This document shows, one piece after another, positions 32,538 through 42,647 of a stretch of DNA of 64,000 bases. Location: contig CM048843.1 in NCBI GenBank assembly GCA_026545765.1, positions 682,001 through 746,000 on the forward strand, in the 5' to 3' direction. The position numbers were made by a program, and so were the translations under genes. Under the pieces are notes generated by a model. It was given only the letters and a program-made list of their open reading frames with translations. It was not told the origin of the DNA and made no database searches. This DNA comes from Plantago major. Its lineage: Eukaryota > Streptophyta > Magnoliopsida > Lamiales > Plantaginaceae. Each line of letters opens with the position of its first letter. Positions within the stretch are counted from its first letter, which is position 1.

Positions 32538-33473
32538 GAGAGTCGACTTATCCTGTTGAGTGGATCGGTTCGGCAGAGAGAGAGAGAGAGATGATGAGAG
32601 AGATGATGAGAGTCGACTTATCCTGTTGAGTGGATCGGTTCGGCAATGAATGGACGGGCACCGGTGAGATGGCTGGCTAAGCTCGTCTGAGGGAGCTAGT
32701 TAGTCGTGTCGGAAGATGGATGACGATGACAGAAGGTGGATGATGATGATGATTGATGATGACAGAAGGTGGATGATGATGGTGGTTGAAGGTGGAAGGA
32801 GATGGGGAAGGTTGATGATGATGGTGGTTGATCGTAGGCGATGGTGGATGATCGTAGGTAGCTTAGAGCGTTGACCGGATAGCTTGAGAGTGATGGAGGC
32901 ATCAGAGAGATTGCTAGGGTTTGTTTCGTGAATCTTCGATGATCCTAACCTTCTTCCTTTCCTTCCTATATAGAGACTCTTCCTTCCACTCGTTGGAATC
33001 TCTCATACCCACCCCCCCCCCCCCCCCTCCGATGAGGTTGTTGGAGTTTATTTGAATGGAGTTGGACTCCTTCTCAGTCGGTTGGAAGGCACCTCTTTAG
33101 TGGAGTCTATTAGGCGAAATAGTTCAACCTTCCATCTCGTGGGTTGACTAGTTCCATCAGCCTAGTAGGAGTGTTGACTTGTAGATGTGGTTGAGTGATC
33201 CATGTGGGCTTGCTCGTCAACCAGCTGCATGGTTGGCAAGGTCGCTCGAACTAAATAGGTTGGCTGGAACCCGTTGGATGGTCTTCGTAGTTGGCTTAGC
33301 TAGGTCAGCCATTCGATCTTTGAGACTCGACTTGCTCGTCAGATCAAGTTGGACTCGTTATTGAATCGTGGATTGGGCTTGATCACCAATTAATGGGCCA
33401 TAAATGAGGCCATATCAAATAGTATTTGGACTAAGTTCTGGACTGGACTAAGATACGAAAATTTACCAATACA
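32279..33473 (-). mobile_element. soloT: solo Tat-type LTR inside AthD
   Basis: The segment is bounded by TGTAGA (32279) and CCAATACA (33473), the reverse complement of a TatA-type LTR, and shares TTGGGGGGCACC and GACACCGGTGTGG with it. It has a minus-strand TATA box TATATAGG (about 32967-32974). Internal sequence is absent on both sides, and AthD sequence resumes at about 33480, so it is a solo LTR or recombination product. A clean 5-bp TSD was not found (ATATT left, CTTTT right). A long (GA)n run and a nearby duplication enlarge it. Confidence 0.82.
32452..32645 (+). repeat. (GA)n run with a duplicated flank
   Basis: About 80 bp of uninterrupted (GA)n end near 32533. The following block GATGATGAGAGTCGACTT through GGTTCGGCA appears at about 32532-32576 and again at about 32600-32645, with a second shorter (GA)n between them. 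The pattern suggests slippage or unequal exchange. Confidence 0.9.
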
Positions 33474-33886
33474 CTTTTTACAGGAAAAACGAACTTATGG
33501 GCTTTTAAATCCACTATACCACCTCAGTTAAGTATCATGCAAAACATAAGCAGCAAGAAAATTTAACAATCACAATAGAAGCTTTCATAACTTTGAAGAA
33601 CGACTCATGAAAGACTCTAGAGGGTAAAAAAATTGACCGTAAAAGAAAAATGACCAAAACATACATAAAGTAGAGGACGAAAGACTCTAGAGACTCAGGT
33701 AATAGAGAAAATGCAGACAAGACACTAGGGAGCACATTTCCCCCTCCCCAAACCTAAACTCAAGCGTAGAGTGAAAAAGAATAGAAAATGGGATCAACAG
33801 TGGCTTGCCTGCAGGTGTACCTTTACAGTCATGTACAAGACTCTTCCGTGTTGGCTAACGGGGGCAAAATTTTGGAAATGATACCT
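33474..33886 (-). other. AthD internal sequence between soloT and protease
   Basis: No gene is visible. The segment continues AthC-like 3' noncoding sequence (compare 33481-33770 with 15640-15910) and ends at the protease reading frame. Confidence 0.6.
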
Positions 33887-34440
33887 TTATTTCCGTGCCT
33901 TCCAGCTAGTTCTCTGGAAGTTCTTAACTCTTCCGGTTGGTGCAGCTCTTGTTCTTCCTTGTTGATAAGTATGTATATATAAGGGTCCAGTGTGTGCTCC
34001 TATGAATTTCCTGCTATCAACCTGCGAAACAGAATATAATGGAGCGGAATAGGCCTTCAGTTCACGTGGCTCGCCTTGCACCTCAATTGTGCAGGTCCGG
34101 GCATGTAAATTCACCACCATCAGAGTTGAGCGGATGAAGGGTCTCCCTATAAGTAGCATATCTCTTTCCAATTCTTTCCCCTTCGCCCTCGGCGATTCCA
34201 CTACCACAAAATCTGTCATCACTGTTATACCATCCAGCTTAACCGGAACATCTTTCACGATCCCCATGCATCTGCTTCTAGTTCCACCAGCAAGAGTCAT
34301 AAAGCATCTGCGCGGCTCCAATCCCTTTAAGCCTAAGTCTTCATAGGTGTCAAAAGTCATCAAATTGCAACTAGCACCAGTGTCGACTATTCCGATAACC
34401 TGAGCTGAACACCCAATGCCTACCAGTAAATCAAAACTAT
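33887..34440 (-). CDS. AthD aspartic protease domain, remnant
   Basis: A retropepsin that would process Gag. The active-site motif VDTGAS lies at 34371-34388, followed by LMTFDTYEDLGL, the flap-side region, and the ILG-like motif DMLLIGRPF (about 34180-34206). The open frame runs to 33887 with no RT following. Upstream the frame is open through CSAQVIG to about 34440. The domain looks complete, but it is separated by stops or frame changes from gag. Confidence 0.8.
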
Positions 34441-34476
34441 CGGAGTCGCTTATACTCTTTTCTGCCTTAGGAATTA

Positions 34477-35654
34477 TTATGGTGGGGGGGGGGGGTCGGG
34501 TTCAGCAGCTTCTTGCTCCGCATTCGCCTCCTCTTCTGGAATCACGGAACTCGGTTCCTCGACTTCATCCCCTGTCGATTCCACAAAGGCTACATCTTCA
34601 GTCTGCTCGGCTGTCAGTACACGGGTGACTTGAACCGTTGCTGGAGTTCCCTCATCTAATGCAGGGTGCTCAACCTTGTTGGTACAGGTGGCAAAAACAG
34701 ACTTAACCTTCCTTGGTTCTTCAAAATTTATCTCAACCACCAGGACACTAATGTTTTCTGGGGCTGCTGGGGTCTACCTTTCTCCATAAGCTGCAATTTC
34801 CCAACCAAGTCACCCAATATATGTTCCAGCCTTCTTTGCGATTGCTCGATACTGTCGAACCTCTGGTTATTTTTTCCTGAATTTTCTGCGCCTCCAACCA
34901 GTACCTCTCAGACCTCTCCATATGGCTCCTGATTTCTTTTTCTAGCTCAGTAATACACGGCCCTGGAGTCTCTTCCACTGCTCTGGCTGCCTCTCTCCTA
35001 GCCTTATCTCTTGCTCCCTTAAGTTTTGATGTTGCTGCCAGCTTCTTGAAAACACTGTTCAATTCATCAGCAGAGGCTTCCAGGAAGGAGTTTTTACAGC
35101 TCACATCGACCATATTTTGATATTCCCAATCCAGGCCTTCATAAAATCGGACACATAAGCTCATATCGTCTATCCTTTGGTGAGGGCATTGGGCCAATAG
35201 CTGCAAAAAATGGTCCCGAGCTTCATAGAAGGTCTCATCATGCGTCTGCTGAAACTGCATTATCTGGGCACGAAGTTGTTGTGTTCTCTCGGGAGGGTAG
35301 AATTTATTCACGAAGGCCTTATAGAGAGAATCCCAAGTAGGTAGAGAACCCCCAGGCTGGTTCAACAGCCAGTTCCTAGCTTTATCCTGCAGACACATTG
35401 GAAAAACCTTCTTCCTTATCTCCATCTGAAACTGTCACTCCTTCGGCTGTCAACGGAATCCCTGCAATCAGTACTTCAAACTCCTTGAGGAACCTTATCA
35501 CATCCTCGTTGGCCATTCCGTAGAACTTGGGGAGATTAAGGAAGTGGTGAGCTTTGAGTTCCAAATTCCTCACCTCATTAGACAGCATGATTGATGCTTT
35601 CCCGGCCTTAACCTCGCCGGGCTGTATGTAGGCTCCATATGTTAACTGAGCCAT
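34477..35654 (-). pseudogene. gag: AthD gag, broken
   Basis: The likely start is the ATG at 35652-35654 (MAQLTYGAYI). Core motifs are FLNLPKFYGMANEDVIRFLKEF, then (after a frame change near 35400) ARNWLLNQPGGSLPTW, FVNKFYPPERT and CVRFYEGLDWEYQNMV, as in the Retrotrans_gag family. A coiled-coil-like region (KKLAATSKLKGARDKARREAA) follows. Further frame breaks occur near 34810 and at a G-run (34482-34493). The last part, 34740-34477, is acidic and Pro-rich. No zinc knuckle was seen. Confidence 0.82.
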
Positions 35655-35800
35655 TGAAATGTCCTTTCTGATCAACCTGTTGTTAGGGCTACACAACACG
35701 AAAACCTCGAAATATCCTTAGTTTCTGTTAGTGCACTAAACCTCAGGTAAGTTGGAAAACAAGTAAAAATTTGCAATCAAGTGCTACAGTAGGAATTGAT

Positions 35801-35818
35801 TCCCCGGCAGTGGTGCCA
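35801..35818 (-). promoter_or_regulatory. AthD primer-binding site
   Basis: TGGCACCACTGCCGGGGA on the minus strand, four bases inside the 5' LTR. It is the AthC tRNA-Asp-type site with two changes (CGCC to CACC and CGCT to CACT), both C-to-T type on one strand. Confidence 0.85.
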
Positions 35819-35822
35819 AATT

Positions 35823-36381
35823 TGATGTGCTCAAATTACAACTTACAAAACAAGTAGAAAGCATTTGTTGTAGACAGACAATGCTAACCACAGAATCGTT
35901 CGCTAAGGAACCAATTAAGCTACCAAGCAGTTGAAAGAAAATAGTCACTTGTAGAAACGGCTCGATTTGTTTGGTTTTGATTACTTCTAATAACTAGAAA
36001 ACAGAAAAGCAGATAAATGGTTTTTTGATAGAGAGAGAAGAGAACACAGTAGTTACGATCAAGCAATGCTAATTCTCTATAGAGATACGTTCATACTGTC
36101 ACACGGTCGGTGTACAGAAAACTATCAATCCAATTCAACCAAACGTTATTTGAAAATCTTTGAACTAGAGTAGTCGTGGGTTGTCAATCCACGATCCTTA
36201 ACCAAAATGTTTTAGAGAATCTTTGAACTAGCTTATTGGATTGAAGGGTTTTTACGAAGATCTTTGAACGAGCCTAACCTATATGAACGATTTCAAACCC
36301 TAGAAGCGAATACGCAAGGCTATCACGCAACTACCATGTTCGGAGTGGTTTAGCTACTCATGAAAGAAGCAAAGATCAAAG
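35823..36381 (-). mobile_element. AthD 5' LTR, part retained left of TatB
   Basis: 559 bp match 30038-30597 of the 3' LTR up to GATCAAAG, where TatB begins. The remaining 670 bp or so should lie beyond the right edge, after the TatB 5' LTR. Confidence 0.9.
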
Positions 36382-37320
36382 TGTTGAGGGGTAAAACCTC
36401 GAACACTAACTAAACTATTACAAGTAACCTAATCTAGGATCCGCCTCCTACTTGAAGTCCGAAGTAAGACTGGTCCGAGCTAGAGTACCTGAAAGGACTA
36501 AGTTGGGGGGGGGGGGGGTTAGAATAGGTTACCCGGATTGCATATGTCAATCCGGTAAGAGACTTTACTCAAGAGAGAGTTGGAAGCTCTCAATGTAATA
36601 GTTATGAGGAAGGTTATGAAATCAAGAGTGTTTATCACTTAGGGATCCTCACTTTGATATTGCTTATCCCTCGGGAATTGTGACTTACCTCAAGGTCTTG
36701 GACCTTGTGCTATACTTATAGTTATCATATCTTGTGAGATTGCTCACAAGATGATGCAAAGTGTATGCTTCAGATTTGGACACCAATGCTACCTTTGGTC
36801 CATGGCCCATTACAGGATAGTAATCCCATTATAATTAATGGGCCTGGGAGGGTAGTTTGGACCTTTCCCTCTGAGAGTATTGTTCCGCACGTTGGGTCCG
36901 TGTAAGTTCCTCGGACAGATCTGTATGCTTGGTCGATCTGGCCTTGGGCAACTCAAGGTGTCCGGACCTAGAGTTCCACGGGAGTATCTCATTGGTTCTG
37001 TTATATACGTTTGGTCTTACTGTGATAGTGGCATCCGAGATTCTCTCGACCGGTCCGTTTAGCATCTTAGGACTGATAGTTTGTGGTACTTGGAAGGACC
37101 ATGTGACCTTTTGTCAGGTTCGGAAGTCATCCATCTAGCTTGGTCGGACCTAGCTGAAATGGTGTGCTGACTTGTAAATACTAGTTGACCTGAGATGGTT
37201 TCCTTTATGTCGGACCATTCGAAGGTCAGACTAGCAATGAATAGGCTATCTCAGCCTTGATGCACTTTAGGACACGCTCTATGGCGCCCTTAACGGATTG
37301 GACACATGTCCGTATCAACA
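36382..37320 (-). mobile_element. TatB 3' LTR
   Basis: The 939-bp LTR in plus sense runs TGTTGAGGGG...CGTATCAACA; on the element strand it starts TGTTGATACG. It is bounded inside by the polypurine tract ACTAGGGGGACATA (minus strand, 37321-37334). A possible minus-strand TATA region, CTATAAGTATAG, lies at about 36710-36721. A G-run sits at 36505-36518. The partner LTR is not in the window, so the boundaries rest on the terminal TG/CA, the polypurine tract and the junction with AthD. Confidence 0.82.
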
Positions 37321-37334
37321 TATGTCCCCCTAGT

Positions 37335-37930
37335 TTCCGAGTATCTTAGTAGAAGATAGTTGGTAACTATGAAGAGAACAAATGTGTTGTGGAGCGTGTC
37401 CGAATTGTTAACTGAAAAAGGAAAAAAAAAATCCTTTTTGTTGGGATCCGTCGTCCGTGTTCTTAGGAATTCAATATATCTCTCCCCCCCCCCCCCCTTT
37501 CCTTCTACAGTCTGAGTTATGCAATAGCTCGGACTGTAGATGGAAAAGGTATTTGTATCCGAGATATATAGATCCGAGTACGGTTAGGATCTGACGAAGT
37601 CCACTGTGGAAGAATGTATCGGAGGTTATTCATTGGACTGGATATGTGAAATGGTCCTCCTGGGCCACTGATCCATAAATCAAAGAGGCCCAATGAGTTG
37701 CCTGTCCGGCCCACGGGGAAAGATCCCGGGTAAAGCGATGCGACCGTTGGATTGGAAAGATATCAATGGGTGGGATTTTAAACCCAATGGATGTGACGCC
37801 TCTGATGGGCATTAAATGCGATGCACTGTTAGCCAGCCACTTGTGAACCGGCACGACCGTTGGATTAAAAAGATCAACGGTTTGGGTTTGAATCCAAGTG
37901 ACGTGACTCTTGGCTTTCCCAAATTGCCCC
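37335..37930 (+). other. TatB noncoding region upstream of the antisense gene
   Basis: There is no coding sequence. A C-run lies at 37484-37497, next to near-complementary words CTACAGTCTGAG and GGACTGTAGATGG (37505-37545) that can pair. GACCGTTGGATT occurs twice (37740 and 37853, in CGACCGTTGGATT contexts), ahead of the TATA box of the antisense gene. Confidence 0.6.
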
Positions 37931-37939
37931 TATAAATAG
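37931..37939 (+). promoter_or_regulatory. TATA box of TatB antisense unit 1
   Basis: CTATAAATAG is a canonical plant TATA sequence. It is followed at about 38132 by a good splice donor and at 38613-38614 by an acceptor directly before the ATG. The spacing fits a promoter with a short 5' exon and a leader intron. Confidence 0.65.
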
Positions 37940-38131
37940 TCAGCCCATCAGTCGCTTTCACACTTTAGCCACATCGAAACTCAGTGCGACTCTTAAGCAA
38001 TTCGAGCAATCAGAGATCGGCCCGAGCAACTGAAACTCGCAAAATCTTGGGATTTCCAGTTGAGATTTGTACCCTCGGAGAGCTAGCCAGGCTTTGTCGT
38101 CCGTCTAAGCATAAGAATTCAACTCTGCTAA

Positions 38132-39567
38132 GTAAGTACACCTCAACTCTTTCTGAAGTTTTATGTCTTTGCGATATGCCTGCTGCATGCTTAGTATGTT
38201 GTTGCCTTAGTTGAGTATTCCTCTGTTGATTCCGTGATTGCAAATGTTGTTAATGGTAGACTCCAGTAGTATGCTTAGTGGGGATACTCCCCCAATGTTC
38301 GGTATTGTATTAACTTCCTTCACTGGTAATTTGTTGATTCGTCTCGTATGGTCCATATAGCCAAACTTGATAATGCATGCTTATTTGGTAGTGTGTTGGT
38401 GTCGATTGGCACGGTTTCAGGGCCAGGAACAAATGATGGTGCCATTGGCACGTCTCTATGTGCTAGGGTTTAGTGCCCATAACATTATGAGACTAATTCA
38501 CATAGGAAGTCTGATAGGGTAGAATTTTCTCGAACCTTTTAACATAATAAGATATATAAATGAACTCTCGAACAATCACAATCGTCGTCTCTGATCCGTT
38601 TCCTTCTGCCCTAGGATGTCCGGGAGTGATAGTCAAAACGTTCACGAGGCTCAAGGTTACCATGACGGAGCAAATTTGGAGACCGAGTCTGCGAAGTTAA
38701 CCACATCCGTAGGAGACTATCTGGTCGTGGATCTCATGTCTTCCAGGGATTCCGACACTGGACAGAGAGTCCGTGATACATCAGAACCTCAGCCAGACAG
38801 ATCAGTGGGCCAGGGAGATGTTGCCAGGACGAGGTCGCTAGTCCAATCTCGGACCATAGGTGGTGTTGTGGAGTTCATGGATCCGAATGATCCTCAAACT
38901 GAACGGGAAGACGACAGTGGTCGGGAGACACATGATGTTGAAATGTTCGAGGCCGGGGAAGAGGACCGTGTGGTGGCGGAAACAGGTCCGTCCAACCCTA
39001 GCACATCTGGGAGACCTGAAGGTGGTGAAGAGGAGGAGGAAGATGGTGAAGAAGAAGAGGATGAGGATGAGGAGGAACGAGAGGAAGGCTCTCCGGTCGC
39101 TCGCCCGCGGAGATGCACTGGTCGTTAGATCGTGTTACATCCTACAGCGTCCGCTCAATCCAATCTTCCGTTAGTAGAGGGCCGTGGTGCAAAGGCTGCG
39201 AGAATCAAGTTCCCTCGTCCTGCGTCCGCCGTTGTGATAGCGGATGAATTTGGAGAGTTAAATGCGGACGGGCTTCACCCCACTTGTCCGTCGAAGGTTA
39301 GGGCTGAGGACATTCCCGAGTGGAGGCGGAAGTGGGAGATTCCTGAGTCTGTTGAAATCATGGGTTCCCGAGCCCGGACATGCATTTTTTTCAACGCCGC
39401 TACATGTAATGTGCGTGCAGAAGAGCTTTTTTTTTGTGTGGAAAGGTCCTATTGCGTCGATAGATAGCATATACATCACCACATCGGGGATCGTCGTCCC
39501 ATCGTATCCAGTTTGTTTTTGTTTTTTGTTTTTTTTTTTTTTTTTTGTAAAAAGAAGTAGAATTTGA

Positions 39568-39603
<36 letters not shown>

Positions 39604-41455
39604 CTTTAGTCCTTTCCTTTTTTTTTTTTTTTTTATTAGCTAAACCTAAACCACTTCATTTCCGACTCCATTTCTTCCTTGGGGTCGAAGTGGTGGGATA
39701 AGTACATTTTTGTGCGGATGGCCCTGAAACCTGGGATGTCTGAGAGACAGCGAGAGCAATGGGGGCTGCCAACAAAGTTCCTAAGGGAGAGCATCCCGGA
39801 CTGGCGCCCCCTTCCGAAGAACGTGGCTCCGTGGGTGGCGAAGATCCACAAGAAGAATGACCCACCTACATACCCGTTCCACGGATTGATCTGTCAGCCG
39901 CTGCCCTACTTGTGCGGACTGACGGACGCTGTGGAAGTTGGAGGGAAGACGGACTTCAGTAAGGATTTTTAACTTTAGGATTTGTGCTCTTCTGTCTTTA
40001 GAGTGATCTGTCTTGATCATGCATTTCCGCAATTCTGGTAATTCCTCCTTTATATGTCCGTATCCGACGCCTTTATTTTATTGCGCAGCTCACTGGTTTG
40101 AGTATATCATGTCGACGCTCCGTGAAAAGAAGAGATTGCAGAGGGAACAACAAGCCCTGGAAGTCGCCGCTGGTCAGAGGACCAAAATCATCAACACATC
40201 CGCGGGTCTTCCGATGTCGGATCCGAAAAATGCGGCAGTGCTTGCTATAGAGGAGGAAAGGCGGAACAAGGTCGGAGAAGATCCACAGGCCTTGGTGGTG
40301 CCCGACAAGTGCAAAGGCCCTGCCACTCGAAGCGCCACTGCCTCTAAGCTACCCGCTTCCGCTGCTTCGGCACCCCAGCGGGAGGTGTTGATGCGGGACG
40401 CCATAACCTCGGGGCGCAAGAGGGGAGCAACCTCGGAGGCTTCCCTTGCAGCTAAGAGGCAGCAACTGTCCGCTGTCCTGCCTGTTGACCAAGCTGCTCT
40501 CGATAAGGAGTATGAGCGGGCCCGCAGACTCCCTGAGGTGGAGCGGGTTGGAGGGCTTGACGAGCTATACCAGCGGGTAAGTAATCTTTCCATGGTTTCC
40601 TTGGCTTGTTCTTAGTATAATAGAAATACAACTTATATCCATGCGGACCTCTTGCAGCTCGGATGTTTCGTCAGGGCCATGCAGTGGAAGGTTGGCGAAC
40701 GGGCTACTATTGAGGAGGATCTGCACAAGGACATAGCCACTTCCACGGATGAGGCGGAGAAGGTGAAGCGGTTGGAAATGCAGCTGAAAGAAAAGGAAGT
40801 GATGTTCCATAAGTTGAAGACCAGCTGGGAAGAGATCAAGTCGGACTTTGACTGGCAGGAGAATTTTGTCAGTAGGTCGATGAAGGCCTTCCTGGACTCA
40901 AAGGATATCCTGCTCGGGGGCCTCCAATATGCCCGCCTTGAGGCTAGTCGTGACTTTATGAACTCGGATTCAAAGTTTTTCATGGCGGACAAGTCCGTTG
41001 CCTCCCGCCTAGATGGGTTTTCATCCTCTATCGGCCAGCTGCAGTCCAAGGGACTACTTCCGCAGAACTTTGAATGGAAGGCGGAAGGGTTGATCCCTTC
41101 TGCAAATGCTAATGGCGTGGAGGTCCCTGTGGACAATGTCTCGGACGAACGGTTGGCATATCGAGTTCATGAGCTAGTCACTGAGGAGGGTGAGATCGAG
41201 ATCAAGAACGGCGGACCCTTTCTCCCGAGGTGTGTCCCGGACGCCCTTCGAAAGGTATGCTTTGTACCTTTTGAGAACTACCGGGCTTTCCTGAAGGACT
41301 GGTACTACATGCCTTCTCGGGTCGTTGGTCTCGATGCGGATTTCAACTTGTTCGAGATCGCTGAAGCCCTTGCCGCGCAGGCCGCCGCCAACACGCCTTC
41401 CGTCAATCCGCCTCAAACCAGTGGAGAGGGTCTGAGCCAAGCTGGCCCCCATTGA
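38132..41455 (+). pseudogene. TatB antisense unit 1: spliced extra gene, one premature stop
   Basis: A leader intron, 38132-38614 (GTAAGT to CTAG after a pyrimidine tract), precedes the ATG at 38616. Coding exon 2 runs from 38615 and encodes an acidic, Glu-rich N-terminus, has an in-frame TAG at 39126-39128, and continues through PEWRRKWEIPESV. Later exons are 39640-39958, 40089-40576 and 40658-41455; introns 39959-40088 (phase 1) and 40577-40657 (phase 0) are GT-AG and keep frame. The intron before 39640 contains long T-runs (39520-39632). The exon at 39640 opens in phase 0 and includes WWDKYIFVRM, comparable to KERYFLV of the TatA antisense protein. The last exons are helical and coiled-coil-like (MQLKEKEVMFHKLK). 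The Transposase_28-like core seen in TatA is missing between exons 2 and 3. Function unknown. Confidence 0.75.
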
Positions 41456-41461
41456 GAAGTT

Positions 41462-41475
41462 CGGGGTATGCCCCG
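41462..41475 (+). repeat. Stop-proximal hairpin CGGGG-TATG-CCCCG, first copy
   Basis: A perfect 5-bp GC stem with a TATG loop starts six bases after the stop codon of unit 1. The same 14-mer recurs at 42312-42325 after the next ORF. Confidence 0.9.
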
Positions 41476-41925
41476 TGAAAATTCTGTACTCGTTGAATTT
41501 ACCTGTTGGATTTGTTATCTTTTGATGGCGCGGAATGTCGCCATGTACAATGCTTTTATTCCTTCTCATTTGTAGTAATTATCCGTGAAGCTATGCTTCC
41601 CATACTCCTGTTTTTTAGTTAATTACATTTTCTCACACGGAATTTTGAATCATTACCTGCCCTCTTCTTTGCTTCCTTCTTATTCGTTGTTCATAAAACA
41701 CACATCTTTTAAGAACACGGATCGCTGTTGATGGTGTCTGATGTAGAAATCCAACCATCATCTTTTCGATCCTCGGACCGTTCGTTCTTTGGGATGCGTA
41801 ATTCTTCTAGAAGGAGGAAGGTGAAACAGTGAAATAGTCATTATTACTGCATCTTTTCATCTTCCTAGCCGTCAGATGATTGACAAGTGGTGTGATCGTA
41901 AAGATCCATCGCTACTATAAATAAG
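41476..41925 (+). other. Region between TatB antisense units 1 and 2
   Basis: No coding sequence. The first part would be the 3' untranslated region of unit 1; no canonical AATAAA was found. The last 60 bp hold GATTGACAAGTGG upstream of the unit 2 TATA box. Confidence 0.55.
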
Positions 41926-41934
41926 ACTATGGTA
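41926..41934 (+). promoter_or_regulatory. TATA box of TatB antisense unit 2
   Basis: CTATAAATAA lies 94 bp upstream of the ATG at 42020. The intervening stretch is CT-rich (CACTCTCTCCTTG), as in plant leaders. Unit 1 and unit 3 have TATAAATA boxes in the same relation to their ORFs. Confidence 0.6.
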
Positions 41935-42019
41935 ACTGCTCCTTTCTTACTGTTGTACTTTTCACCACTCTCTCCTTGTTTAGCACATTCAATTTTCAAA
42001 AGAGGCAGATTTCTTCAGG

Positions 42020-42301
42020 ATGTCGGAATCCGATGGGGAAGAATATCAGCATTGGGTAAACTGTGCTTGCGGGAGCATGCATCCGCCGATTTACCCGGGT
42101 AAAGGGATCGCGGATGACCCAATCATTCTTGATTTTGAAGGAGACCCCCCTCTATGTCCGGGGATAGCCAGGAGGTTAGCTGAGGAAGAAAGGGAGCGGA
42201 CGCTGAAGATGATCCGTAGGAGGATCCGAATGCAGCAGCAAGCTCGTCAGGCTCAAAGCGGTGGCTCAGAGTCCCAAGGCTCAACTTCTGGAATCCGTTG
42301 A
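42020..42301 (+). CDS. TatB antisense unit 2: 93-residue ORF of unknown function
   Basis: The ATG in the context TCAGGATGTCGG opens MSESDGEEYQHW and resembles the start of unit 1 (CTAGGATGTCCG, MSGSDS). A Cys/His-containing segment (NCACGSMH) is followed by a Pro/Asp-rich stretch and a basic, Arg/Gln-rich helix (MIRRRIRMQQQARQ) with a Ser/Gly tail. No domain is recognised. The hairpin described at 42312 follows the stop after ten bases. It may be a small duplicated relative of unit 1. Confidence 0.5.
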   Translation: MSESDGEEYQHWVNCACGSMHPPIYPGKGIADDPIILDFEGDPPLCPGIARRLAEEERERTLKMIRRRIRMQQQARQAQSGGSESQGSTSGIR

Positions 42302-42311
42302 AGGGACAAGG

Positions 42312-42325
42312 CGGGGTATGCCCCG
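42312..42325 (+). repeat. Stop-proximal hairpin CGGGG-TATG-CCCCG, second copy
   Basis: Identical to 41462-41475 over the whole hairpin and continuing GT, then purines, in both. No other copy was noticed by eye in the window. Confidence 0.9.
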
Positions 42326-42647
42326 TAGAAGTATGTATGGTCCTCAGACCTTGACAGATTGTACCTTTCGTGTGTATATGCTCGGATAATTTTGTTTATA
42401 AAATTCAGACTACTTTCATCATATGAAATCGCCACCTTTTTCTTATTCATACTTCATCGGAGTATGTTGACGCACATATCCTTGTAAGATGACCAACACA
42501 TACAAACTCGGACGTGGTTGATGGGCTTGTTTGGGTTTGATTGGATAAGCCCTTCTGGCCCAACACTGCTCAACCCAAATGAATAGTTTAAGCCCATTGT
42601 CGACGTCGATGTTATGACGTGTCGGACGCCTATTGGTTCGTTACTTC
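42326..42647 (+). other. Region between TatB antisense units 2 and 3
   Basis: No coding sequence. It includes the likely 3' region of unit 2, then GACGTCG and GACGTGTCGG words (bZIP-type ACGT cores) and ATTGG (reverse CCAAT) just upstream of the unit 3 TATA box. Confidence 0.5.

Larger units (their letters stand above)
30038..36381 (-). mobile_element. AthD: gag-protease Athila-like element, non-autonomous
   Basis: Minus-strand order is 5' LTR (partial, 36381-35823), primer site, gag, protease, noncoding region with an inserted solo LTR, 3' LTR (31269-30038). No RT, RNase H or integrase is seen, so it resembles gag-bearing non-autonomous gypsy elements. TatB cuts its 5' LTR after CAAAG (36377-36381). 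The LTR ends (TGATGAG... and ...GAGCACATCA) match AthC, so the two are related families. Confidence 0.78.

Noticed and set aside
32452..32545. GAGA-type regulatory island
   Set aside because: The (GA)n run is long, pure and next to a local duplication, so slippage explains it without a regulatory role.
36482..37500. Assembly error at G/C homopolymers (also 363-374, 2661, 16281, 28041, 34482 and 45413)
   Set aside because: Run lengths may be inexact, and some frameshifts next to them could be artefacts, but the flanking sequence is consistent between copies, so the structures stand.
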